Shown: positions 52,024-61,102 of the stretch, piece by piece
How positions within the stretch are numbered: the stretch's first letter is position 1
How the letters are laid out: each line of letters begins with the position of its first letter
NCBI GenBank assembly: GCA_001874255.1
Contig: MPDC01000010.1
Coordinates: 1-64,000, forward strand
Direction: 5' to 3'
Source of the DNA: Alphaproteobacteria bacterium MedPE-SWcel
GTDB taxonomy: Bacteria; Pseudomonadota; Alphaproteobacteria; Rhodobacterales; Rhodobacteraceae
Length of the DNA: 64,000 nucleotides
The notes under the pieces: model-generated
Seen by the model: the letters and a program-made list of their open reading frames with translations, nothing else
What the model was told of the DNA's origin: nothing
Databases searched by the model: none
Position numbers and translations under genes: made by a program

Positions 52024-52823
52024 CATCTGTCGAGCCGACCCAGTTCAAATGTGAGATAGCGGGAGGAATTGCCAGGATTTCTCTCGACCGGCCAGACCGC
52101 AAGAACCCTTTGACCTTCGAGAGCTACGCCGAGCTGCGCGATTGGTTTCGGTCATTGCCCTATTCGGACGACGTGCATGCGGTGGTGATCCTGCCCAATG
52201 GTGGCAATTTTTCCTCCGGGGGTGATGTGCATGACATCATTGGCCCGCTCACCCGTATGAGCATGAAGGAGCTTCTCTCCTTCACCCGCATGACGGGCGA
52301 TCTGGTGAAGGCGATGATAAACTGCGGCAAGCCCGTGATTTCGGCGGTGGACGGCGTCTGTGCGGGGGCGGGGGCGATCATTGCCATGGCCAGCGATCTG
52401 CGTCTTGCAGGCCCCGATGCCAAGGTCGCGTTCCTGTTCAATCGGGTCGGTCTTGCGGGCTGCGATATGGGAGCCTGCGCCATGCTGCCCCGGATCATTG
52501 GCCAGGGCCGCGCGGCGGAGCTGCTTTATACGGGGCGCTCTCTGGGGGCCGCCGAGGGGGAGCGTTGGGGCTTTTTCAACCGCACGGTCGAGGCCGATGC
52601 CTTGGAGGCGGAGGCGATGACGATGGCTGAACGCATCGTCGCAGGCCCGACATTTGCCAATATGATGACCAAGACCATGCTGGCGCAGGAGTGGTCGATG
52701 GGACTTGAACAGGCGATCGAGTCGGAGGCGCAGGCGCAGGCAATCTGCATGCAGGGCAACGATTTCCGTCGCGCCTACGAGGCCTTCGTGAACAAGGAAA
52801 AGCCAGTGTTTGAGGGCGATTAG
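52020..52823 (+). CDS. Crotonase / enoyl-CoA hydratase-family protein lacking the canonical glutamate pair
   Basis: A 267-residue crotonase-fold protein. The oxyanion-hole segments [15 protein letters not shown] and [19 protein letters not shown] are intact, so it should bind an acyl-CoA. By eye alignment to enoyl-CoA hydratase, the two catalytic glutamates are replaced by Ile120 and Phe140, and an aspartate (Asp149 in GLAGCDMGA) lies in the active-site helix. It is therefore unlikely to be a plain hydratase. In this pathway a crotonase-type hydrolase could open the non-aromatic ring. The upstream overlap is 4 bp; the next gene is 68 bp away. Confidence 0.87.
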   Translation: MTSVEPTQFKCEIAGGIARISLDRPDRKNPLTFESYAELRDWFRSLPYSDDVHAVVILPNGGNFSSGGDVHDIIGPLTRMSMKELLSFTRMTGDLVKAMINCGKPVISAVDGVCAGAGAIIAMASDLRLAGPDAKVAFLFNRVGLAGCDMGACAMLPRIIGQGRAAELLYTGRSLGAAEGERWGFFNRTVEADALEAEAMTMAERIVAGPTFANMMTKTMLAQEWSMGLEQAIESEAQAQAICMQGNDFRRAYEAFVNKEKPVFEGD

Positions 52824-52891
52824 GCGGCGCAGACCACAGGCACTGATGGCACAGACGGAACCGATAAAACGACAGCAACAGGGAATAGAAC

Positions 52892-54046
52892 GTGGCGGAC
52901 CGGAGTTTCTTGAACTGGCCCTTCCTGGACGACAGTCACCGCATCTGGGCGGGCGATGTCGAAGAGGTCGCGGGGGCCTTGCGCATAGATCATGGCGATA
53001 CGGATGAGGCCTGCCGGGCGCTGGTCGCCGACTTGGGGGCTGCGGGTCTCCTGCAGGTGACGGGCAATGAGCACGGCGAGGCTCTGGACGTGCGCAAACT
53101 GTGCCTGGCCCGCGAGATCCTCGCCCGTCACAACGGCCTGGCCGATTTTGCTTTTGCGATGCAGGGGCTTGGCACCGGTGCCATCACCATGTTCGGGTCA
53201 CGGGAGCAGCGTCGGACGTGGCTGCCGAAAACCTGCGGCGGCACCGCGATTGCGGCCTTTGCCCTGACCGAACCCCAATCGGGATCGGATGTGGCCAATT
53301 CAACGATGACGGCGGTGCGGGACGGGGGCGACTATGTCCTCGATGGCGAGAAGACCTGGATCTCGAATGGCGGCATTGCGGATGTCTATACCGTCTTTGC
53401 CCGTACCGGCGAGGCGCCGGGAGCGAAGGGCCTGTCGGCGTTTGTCGTCACTCCGGATCTGGCTGGGTTCGAGGTCACGGAGCGCCTCGACACCATTGCG
53501 CCGCACCCTTTGGCCAGCCTGAAGTTCACCGAGTGCCGGATCCCGGCCAGCGCCATGATCGGAGCTCCGGGGCAGGGGTTTCGGATCGCCATGTCGGTTC
53601 TGGATGTGTTTCGCTCTACCGTTGCGGCAGCGGCGCTGGGATTTTCCCGCCGTGCACTGGATGAGGCGCTGACCCGCGTCGGCACCCGTCATGTCCAGGG
53701 GGCGCCTCTGTTTGATCTGCAGATGGTGCAGGGACATATCGCGGATATGGCGCTTGATGTGGATGCGGCGGCCCTTCTTGTCTATCGCGCGGCCTGGGCC
53801 AAGGACACTGGCGCCCCGCGGGTCACCCGCGAGGCCGCAATGGCCAAGCTGTTTTCGACCGAGGCGGCGCAGCAGGTGATTGATCGGGCGGTGCAGTTGT
53901 TTGGCGGCGAAGGGGTTCGCTCGGGCGCGCGGGTCGAACGGCTCTATCGTGAGATCCGCGCCCTGCGGATCTACGAGGGGGCCAGTGATGTGCAGCGTGT
54001 GGTGATCGCGCGTCAGGCCATGAACGCCCATACAGGAGAGACGTGA
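52892..54046 (+). CDS. Acyl-CoA dehydrogenase
   Basis: A 384-residue flavoprotein starting at a GTG (52892). Motifs: [20 protein letters not shown] with [20 protein letters not shown] (flavin and substrate side), [20 protein letters not shown], and the C-terminal [18 protein letters not shown] with Glu362 at the catalytic-base position. It oxidises a CoA thioester with transfer of electrons to ETF. In the aminobenzoyl-CoA pathway it fits the beta-oxidation of the ring-opened product. Its stop overlaps the ligase start by 4 bp. Confidence 0.9.
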   Translation: MADRSFLNWPFLDDSHRIWAGDVEEVAGALRIDHGDTDEACRALVADLGAAGLLQVTGNEHGEALDVRKLCLAREILARHNGLADFAFAMQGLGTGAITMFGSREQRRTWLPKTCGGTAIAAFALTEPQSGSDVANSTMTAVRDGGDYVLDGEKTWISNGGIADVYTVFARTGEAPGAKGLSAFVVTPDLAGFEVTERLDTIAPHPLASLKFTECRIPASAMIGAPGQGFRIAMSVLDVFRSTVAAAALGFSRRALDEALTRVGTRHVQGAPLFDLQMVQGHIADMALDVDAAALLVYRAAWAKDTGAPRVTREAAMAKLFSTEAAQQVIDRAVQLFGGEGVRSGARVERLYREIRALRIYEGASDVQRVVIARQAMNAHTGET

Positions 54047-55656
54047 TGCTGGGACCCACCGCACATACCGACAGTTTCACCCGCGACGCTCTGCCACCTG
54101 CGGATCAGTGGCCGGATTTTCGCCTGGATGGATTTCAGTATCCCGACCATCTGAACGCCGGCGTCGAGCTGACCGATGCGATGGTCAACAAGGGTTTCGG
54201 CGACCACACGGCTCTGGTCGGCAACGGTCGCCGCCGGACCTACAAGGAGCTGGCAGACTGGACCAACCGGCTTGCCCATGCGTTGGTGGCTGACCTCGGC
54301 GTGGAGCCGGGCAATCGGATCCTCATCCGATCCGCCAACAATCCGGCGATGGTGGCCTGCTGGCTGGCCGCCACCAAGGTCGGGGCTGTTGTGGTCAATA
54401 CCATGCCGATGCTGCGCGCGGCCGAGTTGAAAAAATACATCGAAAAAGCCCAGATCCGGTTTGCCCTTTGCGACACCCGCCTGATGGCGGAAATGCTCTC
54501 CTGTGCGCAAGACTGCGACGTATTGGAGCGGGTCGTCGGCTTTGACGGGACCTCCAATCACGACGCCGAACTGGATCGTTTGGCGCTGGAAAAACCGGTC
54601 CGGTTTGAGGCGGTGAAGACGGGGCGCGACGATGTGGCATTGCTGGGCTTTACGTCCGGCTCTACTGGCGAGCCGAAGGCGACCATGCATTTCCACCGGG
54701 ATCTTCTGATTATTGCCGATGGCTATGCCCGCGAGGTGCTGAAGGTTACGCCGCAGGACATTTTTGTTGGCTCGCCGCCACTTGCCTTTACCTTCGGGCT
54801 TGGCGGTCTGGCAATTTTCCCGCTACGGTTCGGGGCAACCGCGACGCTTCTGGAACAGGCAACTCCGCCCAACATGATCGAAATCATCGAGAAATACCGT
54901 GCGACCGTCTGTTTCACCGCGCCGACTGCCTATCGGGTGATGTTGTCGGCGATGGAAGAGGGCGCGGATCTGAGCTCGTTGCGGGCGGCGGTTTCAGCCG
55001 GCGAGACGTTGCCAAAACCCGTCTATGATGACTGGATGGCAAAAACAGGCAAGCCGATGCTTGACGGGATCGGCGCCACGGAGATGTTGCATATCTTCAT
55101 TTCCAACCGCTTTGACGATCACCGACCGGCCTGTACCGGCAAACCGGTGGGAGGCTATGAGGCGAAGGTGGTGGATGATGCCGGGCGGGACGTTCCGGAC
55201 GGGACCATCGGTCGCTTGGCGGTGCGTGGTCCGACCGGCTGCCGCTATCTGAACGACGACCGCCAGGAAGGCTATGTCGTCGATGGCTGGAACATTACCG
55301 GCGACAGTTTTGTCCGGGACAAGGATGGCTATTTCCATTTTGCCGCGCGCAACGACGATATGATCGTCTCTGCCGGCTACAATATCGCGGGCCCCGAGGT
55401 GGAGGCCGCCCTGCTGAGCCACGCAGCCGTCGCGGAATGTGCCGTCATTGGCATGCCGGACCCTGACAGGGGCCACATCGTGCAGGCACATATCGTTCTT
55501 GTCGCAGGATATGACGCTGGTCCAGACCTTGCAAAGGCCCTGCAAGATCACGTCAAGGCGACGATCGCCCCCTATAAATATCCCCGCGACATCGTTTTTG
55601 CAGAGAGTTTACCCAAGACCCAGACTGGAAAAATCCAGCGTTTCAGACTTCGATGA
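54043..55656 (+). CDS. 2-aminobenzoate-CoA ligase (benzoate-CoA ligase family)
   Basis: A 537-residue ANL-superfamily ligase. The P-loop [20 protein letters not shown] is near 203-222. A5-like [11 protein letters not shown] and A8-like [20 protein letters not shown] follow. The catalytic lysine lies in the C-terminal [14 protein letters not shown]. The family activates benzoates via an acyl-AMP. The co-encoded aminobenzoyl-CoA monooxygenase/reductase points to anthranilate as the substrate. It is the first committed enzyme of the pathway. Confidence 0.87.
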   Translation: MMLGPTAHTDSFTRDALPPADQWPDFRLDGFQYPDHLNAGVELTDAMVNKGFGDHTALVGNGRRRTYKELADWTNRLAHALVADLGVEPGNRILIRSANNPAMVACWLAATKVGAVVVNTMPMLRAAELKKYIEKAQIRFALCDTRLMAEMLSCAQDCDVLERVVGFDGTSNHDAELDRLALEKPVRFEAVKTGRDDVALLGFTSGSTGEPKATMHFHRDLLIIADGYAREVLKVTPQDIFVGSPPLAFTFGLGGLAIFPLRFGATATLLEQATPPNMIEIIEKYRATVCFTAPTAYRVMLSAMEEGADLSSLRAAVSAGETLPKPVYDDWMAKTGKPMLDGIGATEMLHIFISNRFDDHRPACTGKPVGGYEAKVVDDAGRDVPDGTIGRLAVRGPTGCRYLNDDRQEGYVVDGWNITGDSFVRDKDGYFHFAARNDDMIVSAGYNIAGPEVEAALLSHAAVAECAVIGMPDPDRGHIVQAHIVLVAGYDAGPDLAKALQDHVKATIAPYKYPRDIVFAESLPKTQTGKIQRFRLR

Positions 55657-55707
55657 AAAGCATCGAAAAACCAACAGACAGAACACAAAACACAGGGAGT
55701 GTTGACT

Positions 55708-56838
55708 ATGAAGACGCTAATTCTGGCCACGGCGGCTGCGGCTCTTGCTGCGGGGAGTGCGGTTGCAGATGTCAAAGTGGGGATGATCACCACGCTTTCG
55801 GGCGGCGGTGCCAGTCTCGGTATCGATACACGCGACGGCTTCATGCTGGCGATCGAGGCGGCAGGGCGTGATGACATCGAGGTGGTGATCGAGGATGACC
55901 AGCGCAAGCCCGACATTGCAGTGCAGCTTGCGGACAAGATGATCCAGTCGGAAAAGGTCGATGTGCTGACCGGTATCGTCTGGTCGAACCTCGCCATGGC
56001 GGTGGTGCCTGCGACCACCGCGCAGGGGCTGTTCTATCTCTCGACGAATGCGGCACCGGCGCAATTGGCAGGCAAGGGCTGCAACGCCAATTATTTCGCG
56101 ATCTCCTATCAGAATGACAACCTGCATGAGGGTGCCGGCGCCTATGCCGCCAAGGAAGGGTTCAAGAACACCTTCATCATGGCGCCCAACTATCCGGCCG
56201 GGCACGACAGCCTCAATGGGTTCAAACGCTACTACGAGGGGGATCTGGCGGGCGAAGTCTTCACCAAGCTTGGCCAGACCGACTATGCCGCCGAGATTGC
56301 GCAGATCCGTGCTTCGGGCGCCGACAGCGTGTTTTTCTTCCTGCCCGGCGGCATGGGGATTTCCTTCCTGAAGCAATATGCTGACAGCGGTGTGGATCTG
56401 CCGGTGGTGGGCCCGGCGTTCAGCTTTGATCAGGGCATCCTGCAAGCGGTGGGAGAGGCCGCGCTTGGCGTGAAGAACTCCTCCACCTGGTCCAAGGATC
56501 TGGACAATGCGGCCAATACCGCCTTCGTGGCCGATTTCCAGCAAAAATACGACCGCCTGCCATCGATCTACGCGGCGCAGGGGTTCGACACCGCAAACCT
56601 GTTGCTCTCGGCCATGGACAAGGCTGATGTCAACGATGATGCGGCCTTTGCCGATGCGCTGAAATCGGCGGATTTTGCGTCGGTGCGCGGGACGTTCTCC
56701 TTTGCGGCGAACAATCACCCGGTTCAGAATGTCTATGTGCGCGAAGTCATCAAGGAAGGTGACATCTACACCAACAAGATCGTCGGAACCGCCCTTGAGA
56801 GCCACGCAAACGCCTATGTGGACGAGTGCAAGATGTAA
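55708..56838 (+). CDS. Liv-type ABC importer substrate-binding protein (aromatic acid?)
   Basis: A 376-residue type I periplasmic binding protein. It starts MKTLILATAAAALAAGSAVA, a clear signal peptide, and the mature protein begins DVKVGMITTLSGGGASLGID. The fold continues with DVLTGIVWSNLAMAVVPATT and FIMAPNYPAGHDSLNGFKRY. Such proteins, though annotated as branched-chain amino-acid binders, serve aromatic acids when placed in aromatic operons. Here the gene follows the CoA ligase by 51 bp, so anthranilate or a related acid is the likely ligand. The TTG at 55699 is less likely as the start. Confidence 0.9.
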   Translation: MKTLILATAAAALAAGSAVADVKVGMITTLSGGGASLGIDTRDGFMLAIEAAGRDDIEVVIEDDQRKPDIAVQLADKMIQSEKVDVLTGIVWSNLAMAVVPATTAQGLFYLSTNAAPAQLAGKGCNANYFAISYQNDNLHEGAGAYAAKEGFKNTFIMAPNYPAGHDSLNGFKRYYEGDLAGEVFTKLGQTDYAAEIAQIRASGADSVFFFLPGGMGISFLKQYADSGVDLPVVGPAFSFDQGILQAVGEAALGVKNSSTWSKDLDNAANTAFVADFQQKYDRLPSIYAAQGFDTANLLLSAMDKADVNDDAAFADALKSADFASVRGTFSFAANNHPVQNVYVREVIKEGDIYTNKIVGTALESHANAYVDECKM

Positions 56839-56847
56839 GCGGCGCGG

Positions 56848-56879
56848 CCCCGGACCGAGACCCGCGTCCCGGTCCGGGG
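56848..56879 (+). other. Intercistronic hairpin after the binding-protein gene
   Basis: A perfect 10-bp GC-rich stem, CCCCGGACCG (56848-56857) with CGGTCCGGGG (56870-56879), sits in the 62-bp gap between the binding protein and the first permease. It lacks a T-run. Such hairpins often stabilise or partly terminate the transcript so that more binding protein is made than membrane components. Confidence 0.7.
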
Positions 56880-56900
56880 ACATCACGAAAGAAGACTTGA

Positions 56901-57821
56901 ATGTCCACGATACTGATTATCGAGCAGGTGCTGAACGGATTGCAATCCGGCGTCATGCTGTTCCTGATGGCGGCCGGGCTGACGCTGATCTTTGGCGTCA
57001 TGGGGCTGATAAACCTCGCGCATGGCTCGCTCTATATGGTGGGGGCCTTTGCCGCTGCCGCTGTGGCGGGGCTGACGGGGTCCTTTGTGCTGGCGCTGAT
57101 CGCGGCGCTGGCGGCGGCGGCGCTGGCGGGGGCGGTGATCGAAACGCTGGTGATCCGCAGGCTCTATGACAGCGACCACCTGGACCAGGTGCTGGCAACC
57201 TTCGCTCTGATCCTGATCTTTTCCGAAGGCACGCGCTGGGTCTTTGGCTCGTTTCCCCTGTTCCTCGACATCCCCGATGCGCTCTCCGGACCGGTGACGC
57301 TGCCCGGTGGCATCGAATACCCTTTGTACCGCTTGGCCCTGATTGTCGCAGGTCTGCTGGTCGGGGTCGGCCTGTGGGTTTTGATCGAGCGGACCCGGAT
57401 CGGTATTCAGATCCGTGCGGGCGAGAATGACCGCGAGATGATCGCGGCGCTGGGCGTGGATATCTCGAGGCTCTATACACTTGTCTTTGCCCTTGGGGCC
57501 GCCCTTGCAGGCCTCGCCGGAGCGCTTGTCGGTGCGATCCAGTCGGTGCAGGTGGGCATGGGCGAGCCGGTGCTGATCCTGGCCTTCGTGGTGATCGTGA
57601 TCGGCGGTATCGGCTCGATCAAGGGGGCCTTTATCGGGGCGCTTCTGGTCGGGCTCACGGATACGCTGGTCGGGATCTTCCTGCCCGAAGTGCTGAAGCT
57701 CTTCATGGATGCCGCGCCCGCGACCTCGGCCGGATCCGCCATTGCCTCCATGTCGATTTACATCCTGATGAGCCTCGTGCTGATCTGGCGTCCCTCGGGC
57801 CTGTTCGGAGCGCGCATATGA
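56901..57821 (+). CDS. livH: Liv-type ABC importer permease, LivH-like
   Basis: A 306-residue inner-membrane protein with about eight helices. It starts with EQVLNGLQSGVMLFLMAAGL then TLIFGVMGLINLAHGSLYMV, the conserved LivH opening, and has IRAGENDREMIAALGVDISR in the coupling region. It forms half of the translocation pore. The stop overlaps the next gene by 4 bp. Coupled with the upstream binding protein and downstream LivM/G/F genes, it serves the presumed anthranilate importer. Confidence 0.92.
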   Translation: MSTILIIEQVLNGLQSGVMLFLMAAGLTLIFGVMGLINLAHGSLYMVGAFAAAAVAGLTGSFVLALIAALAAAALAGAVIETLVIRRLYDSDHLDQVLATFALILIFSEGTRWVFGSFPLFLDIPDALSGPVTLPGGIEYPLYRLALIVAGLLVGVGLWVLIERTRIGIQIRAGENDREMIAALGVDISRLYTLVFALGAALAGLAGALVGAIQSVQVGMGEPVLILAFVVIVIGGIGSIKGAFIGALLVGLTDTLVGIFLPEVLKLFMDAAPATSAGSAIASMSIYILMSLVLIWRPSGLFGARI

Positions 57822-58801
57822 CGCGGGAAACCACTTTTAACGCGGTGCTGCTGCTGGGCCTCATTGCGGTGCCGACCTGGGCGCTGATCATGGACCAGCC
57901 GTTCACGATCACCCTTGCGACGCGTGCGGTGATCCTGGCGCTGGCTGCCGCCGGCCTGAACATCGCACTGGGCATCGGTGGCCTTGTCAGTCTTGGTCAC
58001 GCGGTGTTCTTTGGCATCGGCGGCTATGCCATGGGTATCCTTGCCCATCACGCCCAAAGCTATAGCCCCTTGATGGACTGGCCCTTTGTGATCGAGGGCA
58101 CCAAGTTCATGCCGGTGATCTGGCTTGTGGCCAGCGTGGTGTCGGCGCTGGCCGCATTGGTGATCGGCATCTTGTCCCTTCGCACGACCGGGGCCTATTT
58201 CATCATGATCACGCTCGCCTTTGGTCAGATGTTTTACTATTTCGCCATCTCCTGGAGCGCCTATGGCGGCGAAGACGGAATGTCGATCTATGTCCGCAAT
58301 GACTTTCCCGGCCTCAATACGCTGGCGCCGATCCAGTTCTACGGGCTGTGTCTGGCCATGCTTGTGATCGTATTGATCTTCAGTGCGCGGCTGCGAAAAT
58401 CGCCCTTTGGTCTGGCGCTGAACGCCGCCCGGCAGGTGCCTGCCCGCCTTGATGCGGTGGGCCTCAACCCGGTGCGACTGAAGCTGGTGGCTTTTGTGAT
58501 CTCTGGCGTCATTACCGGGCTGGCCGGGGCGCTGTTTGCGGATCTCAACCGATTTGTCAGCCCGACGATGTTCAGCTGGCAATTCTCTGGCGAGATCATG
58601 GTGCTGGTCATCCTCGGAGGCGTGGGGCGGCTGTTTGGCCCGGTTGCCGGGGCGGTGACCTTTGTGGCGCTCGAGCATTTCCTCGGGGGGCTGACCGAAT
58701 TCTGGCACATCTTCCTTGGGGTGATCCTGTTGGCCGTGGTGCTGTTTGCCCGGGGCGGGATCACCGGGCTGGTGGCTGGCAAGGAGGCGAGCCATGACTG
58801 A
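57818..58801 (+). CDS. livM: Liv-type ABC importer permease, LivM-like
   Basis: A 327-residue membrane protein, second pore subunit. Conserved LivM segments are LNIALGIGGLVSLGHAVFFG, YFIMITLAFGQMFYYFAISW and GALFADLNRFVSPTMFSWQF. It overlaps livH by 4 bp and the following ATPase by 8 bp. With LivH it makes the membrane channel for the substrate delivered by the periplasmic protein. Confidence 0.92.
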   Translation: MTRETTFNAVLLLGLIAVPTWALIMDQPFTITLATRAVILALAAAGLNIALGIGGLVSLGHAVFFGIGGYAMGILAHHAQSYSPLMDWPFVIEGTKFMPVIWLVASVVSALAALVIGILSLRTTGAYFIMITLAFGQMFYYFAISWSAYGGEDGMSIYVRNDFPGLNTLAPIQFYGLCLAMLVIVLIFSARLRKSPFGLALNAARQVPARLDAVGLNPVRLKLVAFVISGVITGLAGALFADLNRFVSPTMFSWQFSGEIMVLVILGGVGRLFGPVAGAVTFVALEHFLGGLTEFWHIFLGVILLAVVLFARGGITGLVAGKEASHD

Positions 58802-59543
58802 CATCGTGCTCAGAACCGATGGGATCAGCAAAAGCTTTGGGGCGCTGACGGCCAGCAATGACATCTCGATCGATCTGCGGGCGGGGGAAATTCACGCCAT
58901 CATCGGCCCCAACGGTGCGGGGAAATCCACCTTGATCGCCCAAATCTGCGGCTCCCTTCAGCCCGATGCCGGCAAGGTGGAGCTGATGGGGCGCGATGTG
59001 ACCGGGTTCAGCACCGACCAACGCGCACGCGCCGGGCTGGGGCGGACCTTTCAGATCTCTGCCCTGGCGATGGAGGATACGGTTCTGCAGAACGCGCTCC
59101 TGGGCGCGCTGGGCGCCAGCGGCCGCCCCTGGCGGTTCTGGGCCGGGGTGCTTGGTGACACGGCGCTGCGGGCCCGGGCCGAAGAGGCGCTGGCGCGGGT
59201 TGGCCTCGACGGGGTTGCGTCCAAACGCTGCGCCGATCTCAGCCACGGCCAGCGTCGCCAGCTGGAGGTCGCCGTCGCGCTCACCCTGCGCCCCTGCGCC
59301 TTTGTCATGGATGAACCCATGGCAGGGCTCGGGGCGGCCGGATCGAAAGAGATGACCACCTTTCTCGACGGTCTGCGGCAAGAGGCGCCGATCCTGTTGG
59401 TCGAACATGACATGGATGCGGTCTTTGCACTGGCGGACCGGATCAGCGTGCTGGTGTATGGCGAGGTGATCGCAACCGGCACCGTCGATCAGATCCGCGC
59501 GGATGCACGTGTCCGCGAAGCCTATCTGGGGGAAACCACATGA
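58794..59543 (+). CDS. livG: Liv-type ABC importer ATP-binding protein, LivG-like
   Basis: A 249-residue ATPase starting MTDIVLRTDGISKSFGALTA at 58794, inside the end of livM. Walker A GPNGAGKST, the degenerate signature LSHGQRRQLEVAVAL, Walker B FVMDEPMAGLGA and H-loop VEHDMDAV are present, and GLGRTFQISAL is the Q-loop region typical of LivG. It heterodimerises with the LivF-like protein encoded next, whose start overlaps by 4 bp. Confidence 0.92.
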   Translation: MTDIVLRTDGISKSFGALTASNDISIDLRAGEIHAIIGPNGAGKSTLIAQICGSLQPDAGKVELMGRDVTGFSTDQRARAGLGRTFQISALAMEDTVLQNALLGALGASGRPWRFWAGVLGDTALRARAEEALARVGLDGVASKRCADLSHGQRRQLEVAVALTLRPCAFVMDEPMAGLGAAGSKEMTTFLDGLRQEAPILLVEHDMDAVFALADRISVLVYGEVIATGTVDQIRADARVREAYLGETT

Positions 59544-60226
59544 GCCTGTTGCAGATCAAAGGGCTGACGGCCTCATACGGTGTCAGTCAGGCCTTGTTCG
59601 GCGTTGACCTCGATATCGCCGCTGGCGAGGTCGTGGCCCTGATGGGGCGCAATGGAATGGGGAAATCCACCACGGTCAAGGCGATCTGCCGGATGATCTC
59701 GGCCACCGGCACCCTGCGCTTTGACGGTCATGATCTGCACATGCTGCAGAGCCACAAGGCCGCGCGCCTCGGGTTGGGGTTGGTGCCGGAGGGACGGCGG
59801 TGTTTTCGGGATCTGACGGTGGCCGAGAACCTGCTGGCGACCAGCCGCGCAGGCCCCTGGGACATGCAGGCGGTCTGTGCCCTGTTTCCGCGTCTGGGCG
59901 AACGGCAGGGGCAGATCTCCGCGTCCCTTTCGGGCGGAGAGCAGCAGATGCTGGCGATCGGCCGCGCCTTGATGACCAACCCGCGGCTGCTGATCCTGGA
60001 CGAGGCCACCGAAGGCCTAGCGCCGATCATCCGGCAGGAGATCTGGGCGGCCATCACGCGATTGAAACGCGACACCGACATGGCCATTTTGCTGATCGAC
60101 AAGACGGTCTCTGAACTGGCGCAGGTCTGTGACCGGGCGGTGGTGCTTGAACGTGGCAAAACGGTCTGGAGTGGGGCGATGGCGGCGCTGACGCCGGATG
60201 TGAGCGAACGTTACGTGGGGGTTTGA
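59540..60226 (+). CDS. livF: Liv-type ABC importer ATP-binding protein, LivF-like
   Basis: A 228-residue ATPase. Walker A GRNGMGKST, signature LSGGEQQMLAIGRALMTNPR, Walker B LLILDEATEGLAP and a D-loop are present; the H-loop position reads LLIDKTVSE, where the usual histidine (xEQ/xDH) is not evident. The family normally has a glutamine or histidine there, so the second ATP site may be altered. The spacing (3 bp to the next ATG) ties it to the thioesterase gene. It completes the five-gene importer. Confidence 0.9.
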   Translation: MSLLQIKGLTASYGVSQALFGVDLDIAAGEVVALMGRNGMGKSTTVKAICRMISATGTLRFDGHDLHMLQSHKAARLGLGLVPEGRRCFRDLTVAENLLATSRAGPWDMQAVCALFPRLGERQGQISASLSGGEQQMLAIGRALMTNPRLLILDEATEGLAPIIRQEIWAAITRLKRDTDMAILLIDKTVSELAQVCDRAVVLERGKTVWSGAMAALTPDVSERYVGV

Positions 60227-60229
60227 TTG

Positions 60230-60634
60230 ATGTTTACGATGCCGCAGAAAGTGCTGTTCAAACATTGCGACCCGGCGGGGATCGTTTTCTATCCCCGCTA
60301 CTTCGAGATGATGAACGATTGCGTCGAGGCCTGGTTTTCCGAGGCGTTGGAATGGCCCTTCGAGGAAATTCACTACACAGGGGGCGTGCCGACGGCCAAT
60401 ATCGAAACGCGGTTTACCTCTCCCAGCCATCACGGCGACCAGCTGAACCTTCAGCTCAGGGTGACAAAGCTTGGCCAGACATCTTTGACCTACGAGATGA
60501 CGGCCACCTGCAAAGGCGCCCCGAGGTTCAGAACCGAGGCGACTTTGGTTTATGTGGATACTGACGGCCGCCCGACCCCGTGGCCGGCGCCTGTCAGAAT
60601 GAAAATACAATACGAAATGAAAGGGCAGACATGA
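60230..60634 (+). CDS. Acyl-CoA thioesterase, 4-hydroxybenzoyl-CoA thioesterase family
   Basis: A 134-residue hot-dog-fold protein. FKHCDPAGIVFYPRYFEMMN contains the catalytic-type aspartate (Asp14) and the tyrosine/phenylalanine signature of the 4HBT family. It starts 3 bp after the livF stop and overlaps the Rid gene by 4 bp. In CoA-dependent aromatic pathways such thioesterases release CoA from dead-end thioesters, preventing CoA depletion. A dedicated catabolic role is also possible. Confidence 0.88.
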   Translation: MFTMPQKVLFKHCDPAGIVFYPRYFEMMNDCVEAWFSEALEWPFEEIHYTGGVPTANIETRFTSPSHHGDQLNLQLRVTKLGQTSLTYEMTATCKGAPRFRTEATLVYVDTDGRPTPWPAPVRMKIQYEMKGQT

Positions 60635-61026
60635 CCCACAAGACCATTCATCCCGAGGGCTGGGCCGCGGCCAAAGGGTATGCAAATGGCATGCTGACGC
60701 CAGACGGTGTGTTGCACATTGGCGGCCAGATCGGCTGGGATGAGAACAAGAGTTTCGTCTCCGATGATTTCATTGGCCAGATGCGGCAGGCCTTGAAAAA
60801 CATCACGGCCATAGTCGAGGCCGCCGGCGGGGTGCCGTCCGATGTTGCCCGGCTGACGTGGTTTGTGACCGACAAACAGGAGTATCTGGCGCGTCAGTCC
60901 GAAGTAGGGGCCGTCTACCGCGAGGTATTTGGCAAGCATTTCCCCGCCATGTCGATGGTGATTGTCGCCGGACTAGTCGAGGATCGCGCCTTGCTGGAGA
61001 TCGAGGCGACCGCGCATATCACCTGA
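60631..61026 (+). CDS. Rid-family protein of the anthranilate operon
   Basis: A 131-residue Rid-fold protein starting MTHKTIHPEGWAAAKGYANG. The segment FPAMSMVIVAGLVEDRALLE occupies the position of the RidA catalytic arginine, which is missing here, so it is probably not a standard enamine deaminase. Its place in an operon that forms an enamine-type intermediate (2-amino-cyclohexene-carboxyl-CoA) makes a pathway-specific deaminase or chaperone role attractive. It is the last gene before a strong terminator. Function inferred, fold certain. Confidence 0.88.
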   Translation: MTHKTIHPEGWAAAKGYANGMLTPDGVLHIGGQIGWDENKSFVSDDFIGQMRQALKNITAIVEAAGGVPSDVARLTWFVTDKQEYLARQSEVGAVYREVFGKHFPAMSMVIVAGLVEDRALLEIEATAHIT

Positions 61027-61055
61027 GCCAGGCAGTGGCTCTGCCTTCAAACACA

Positions 61056-61084
61056 AAGGCCCCCGGAGCAGGGGGCCTTCTTTC
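61056..61084 (+). terminator. Rho-independent terminator at the end of the anthranilate operon
   Basis: AAGGCCCCC (61056-61064) pairs perfectly with GGGGGCCTT (61071-61079) around a 6-nt loop, followed by CTTTCGT. It lies 30 bp after the Rid stop and 19 bp before the end of the convergent oxidoreductase gene, so it may serve both. Confidence 0.9.
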
Positions 61085-61102
61085 GTATCAGACTCGCGCG
61101 GA

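Noticed and set aside
55717-58864. Long minus-strand frames (389 and 368 codons) opposite the Liv importer genes
   Set aside because: Shadows of the binding protein and permease genes, His/Arg/Gln-rich, with no family resemblance.
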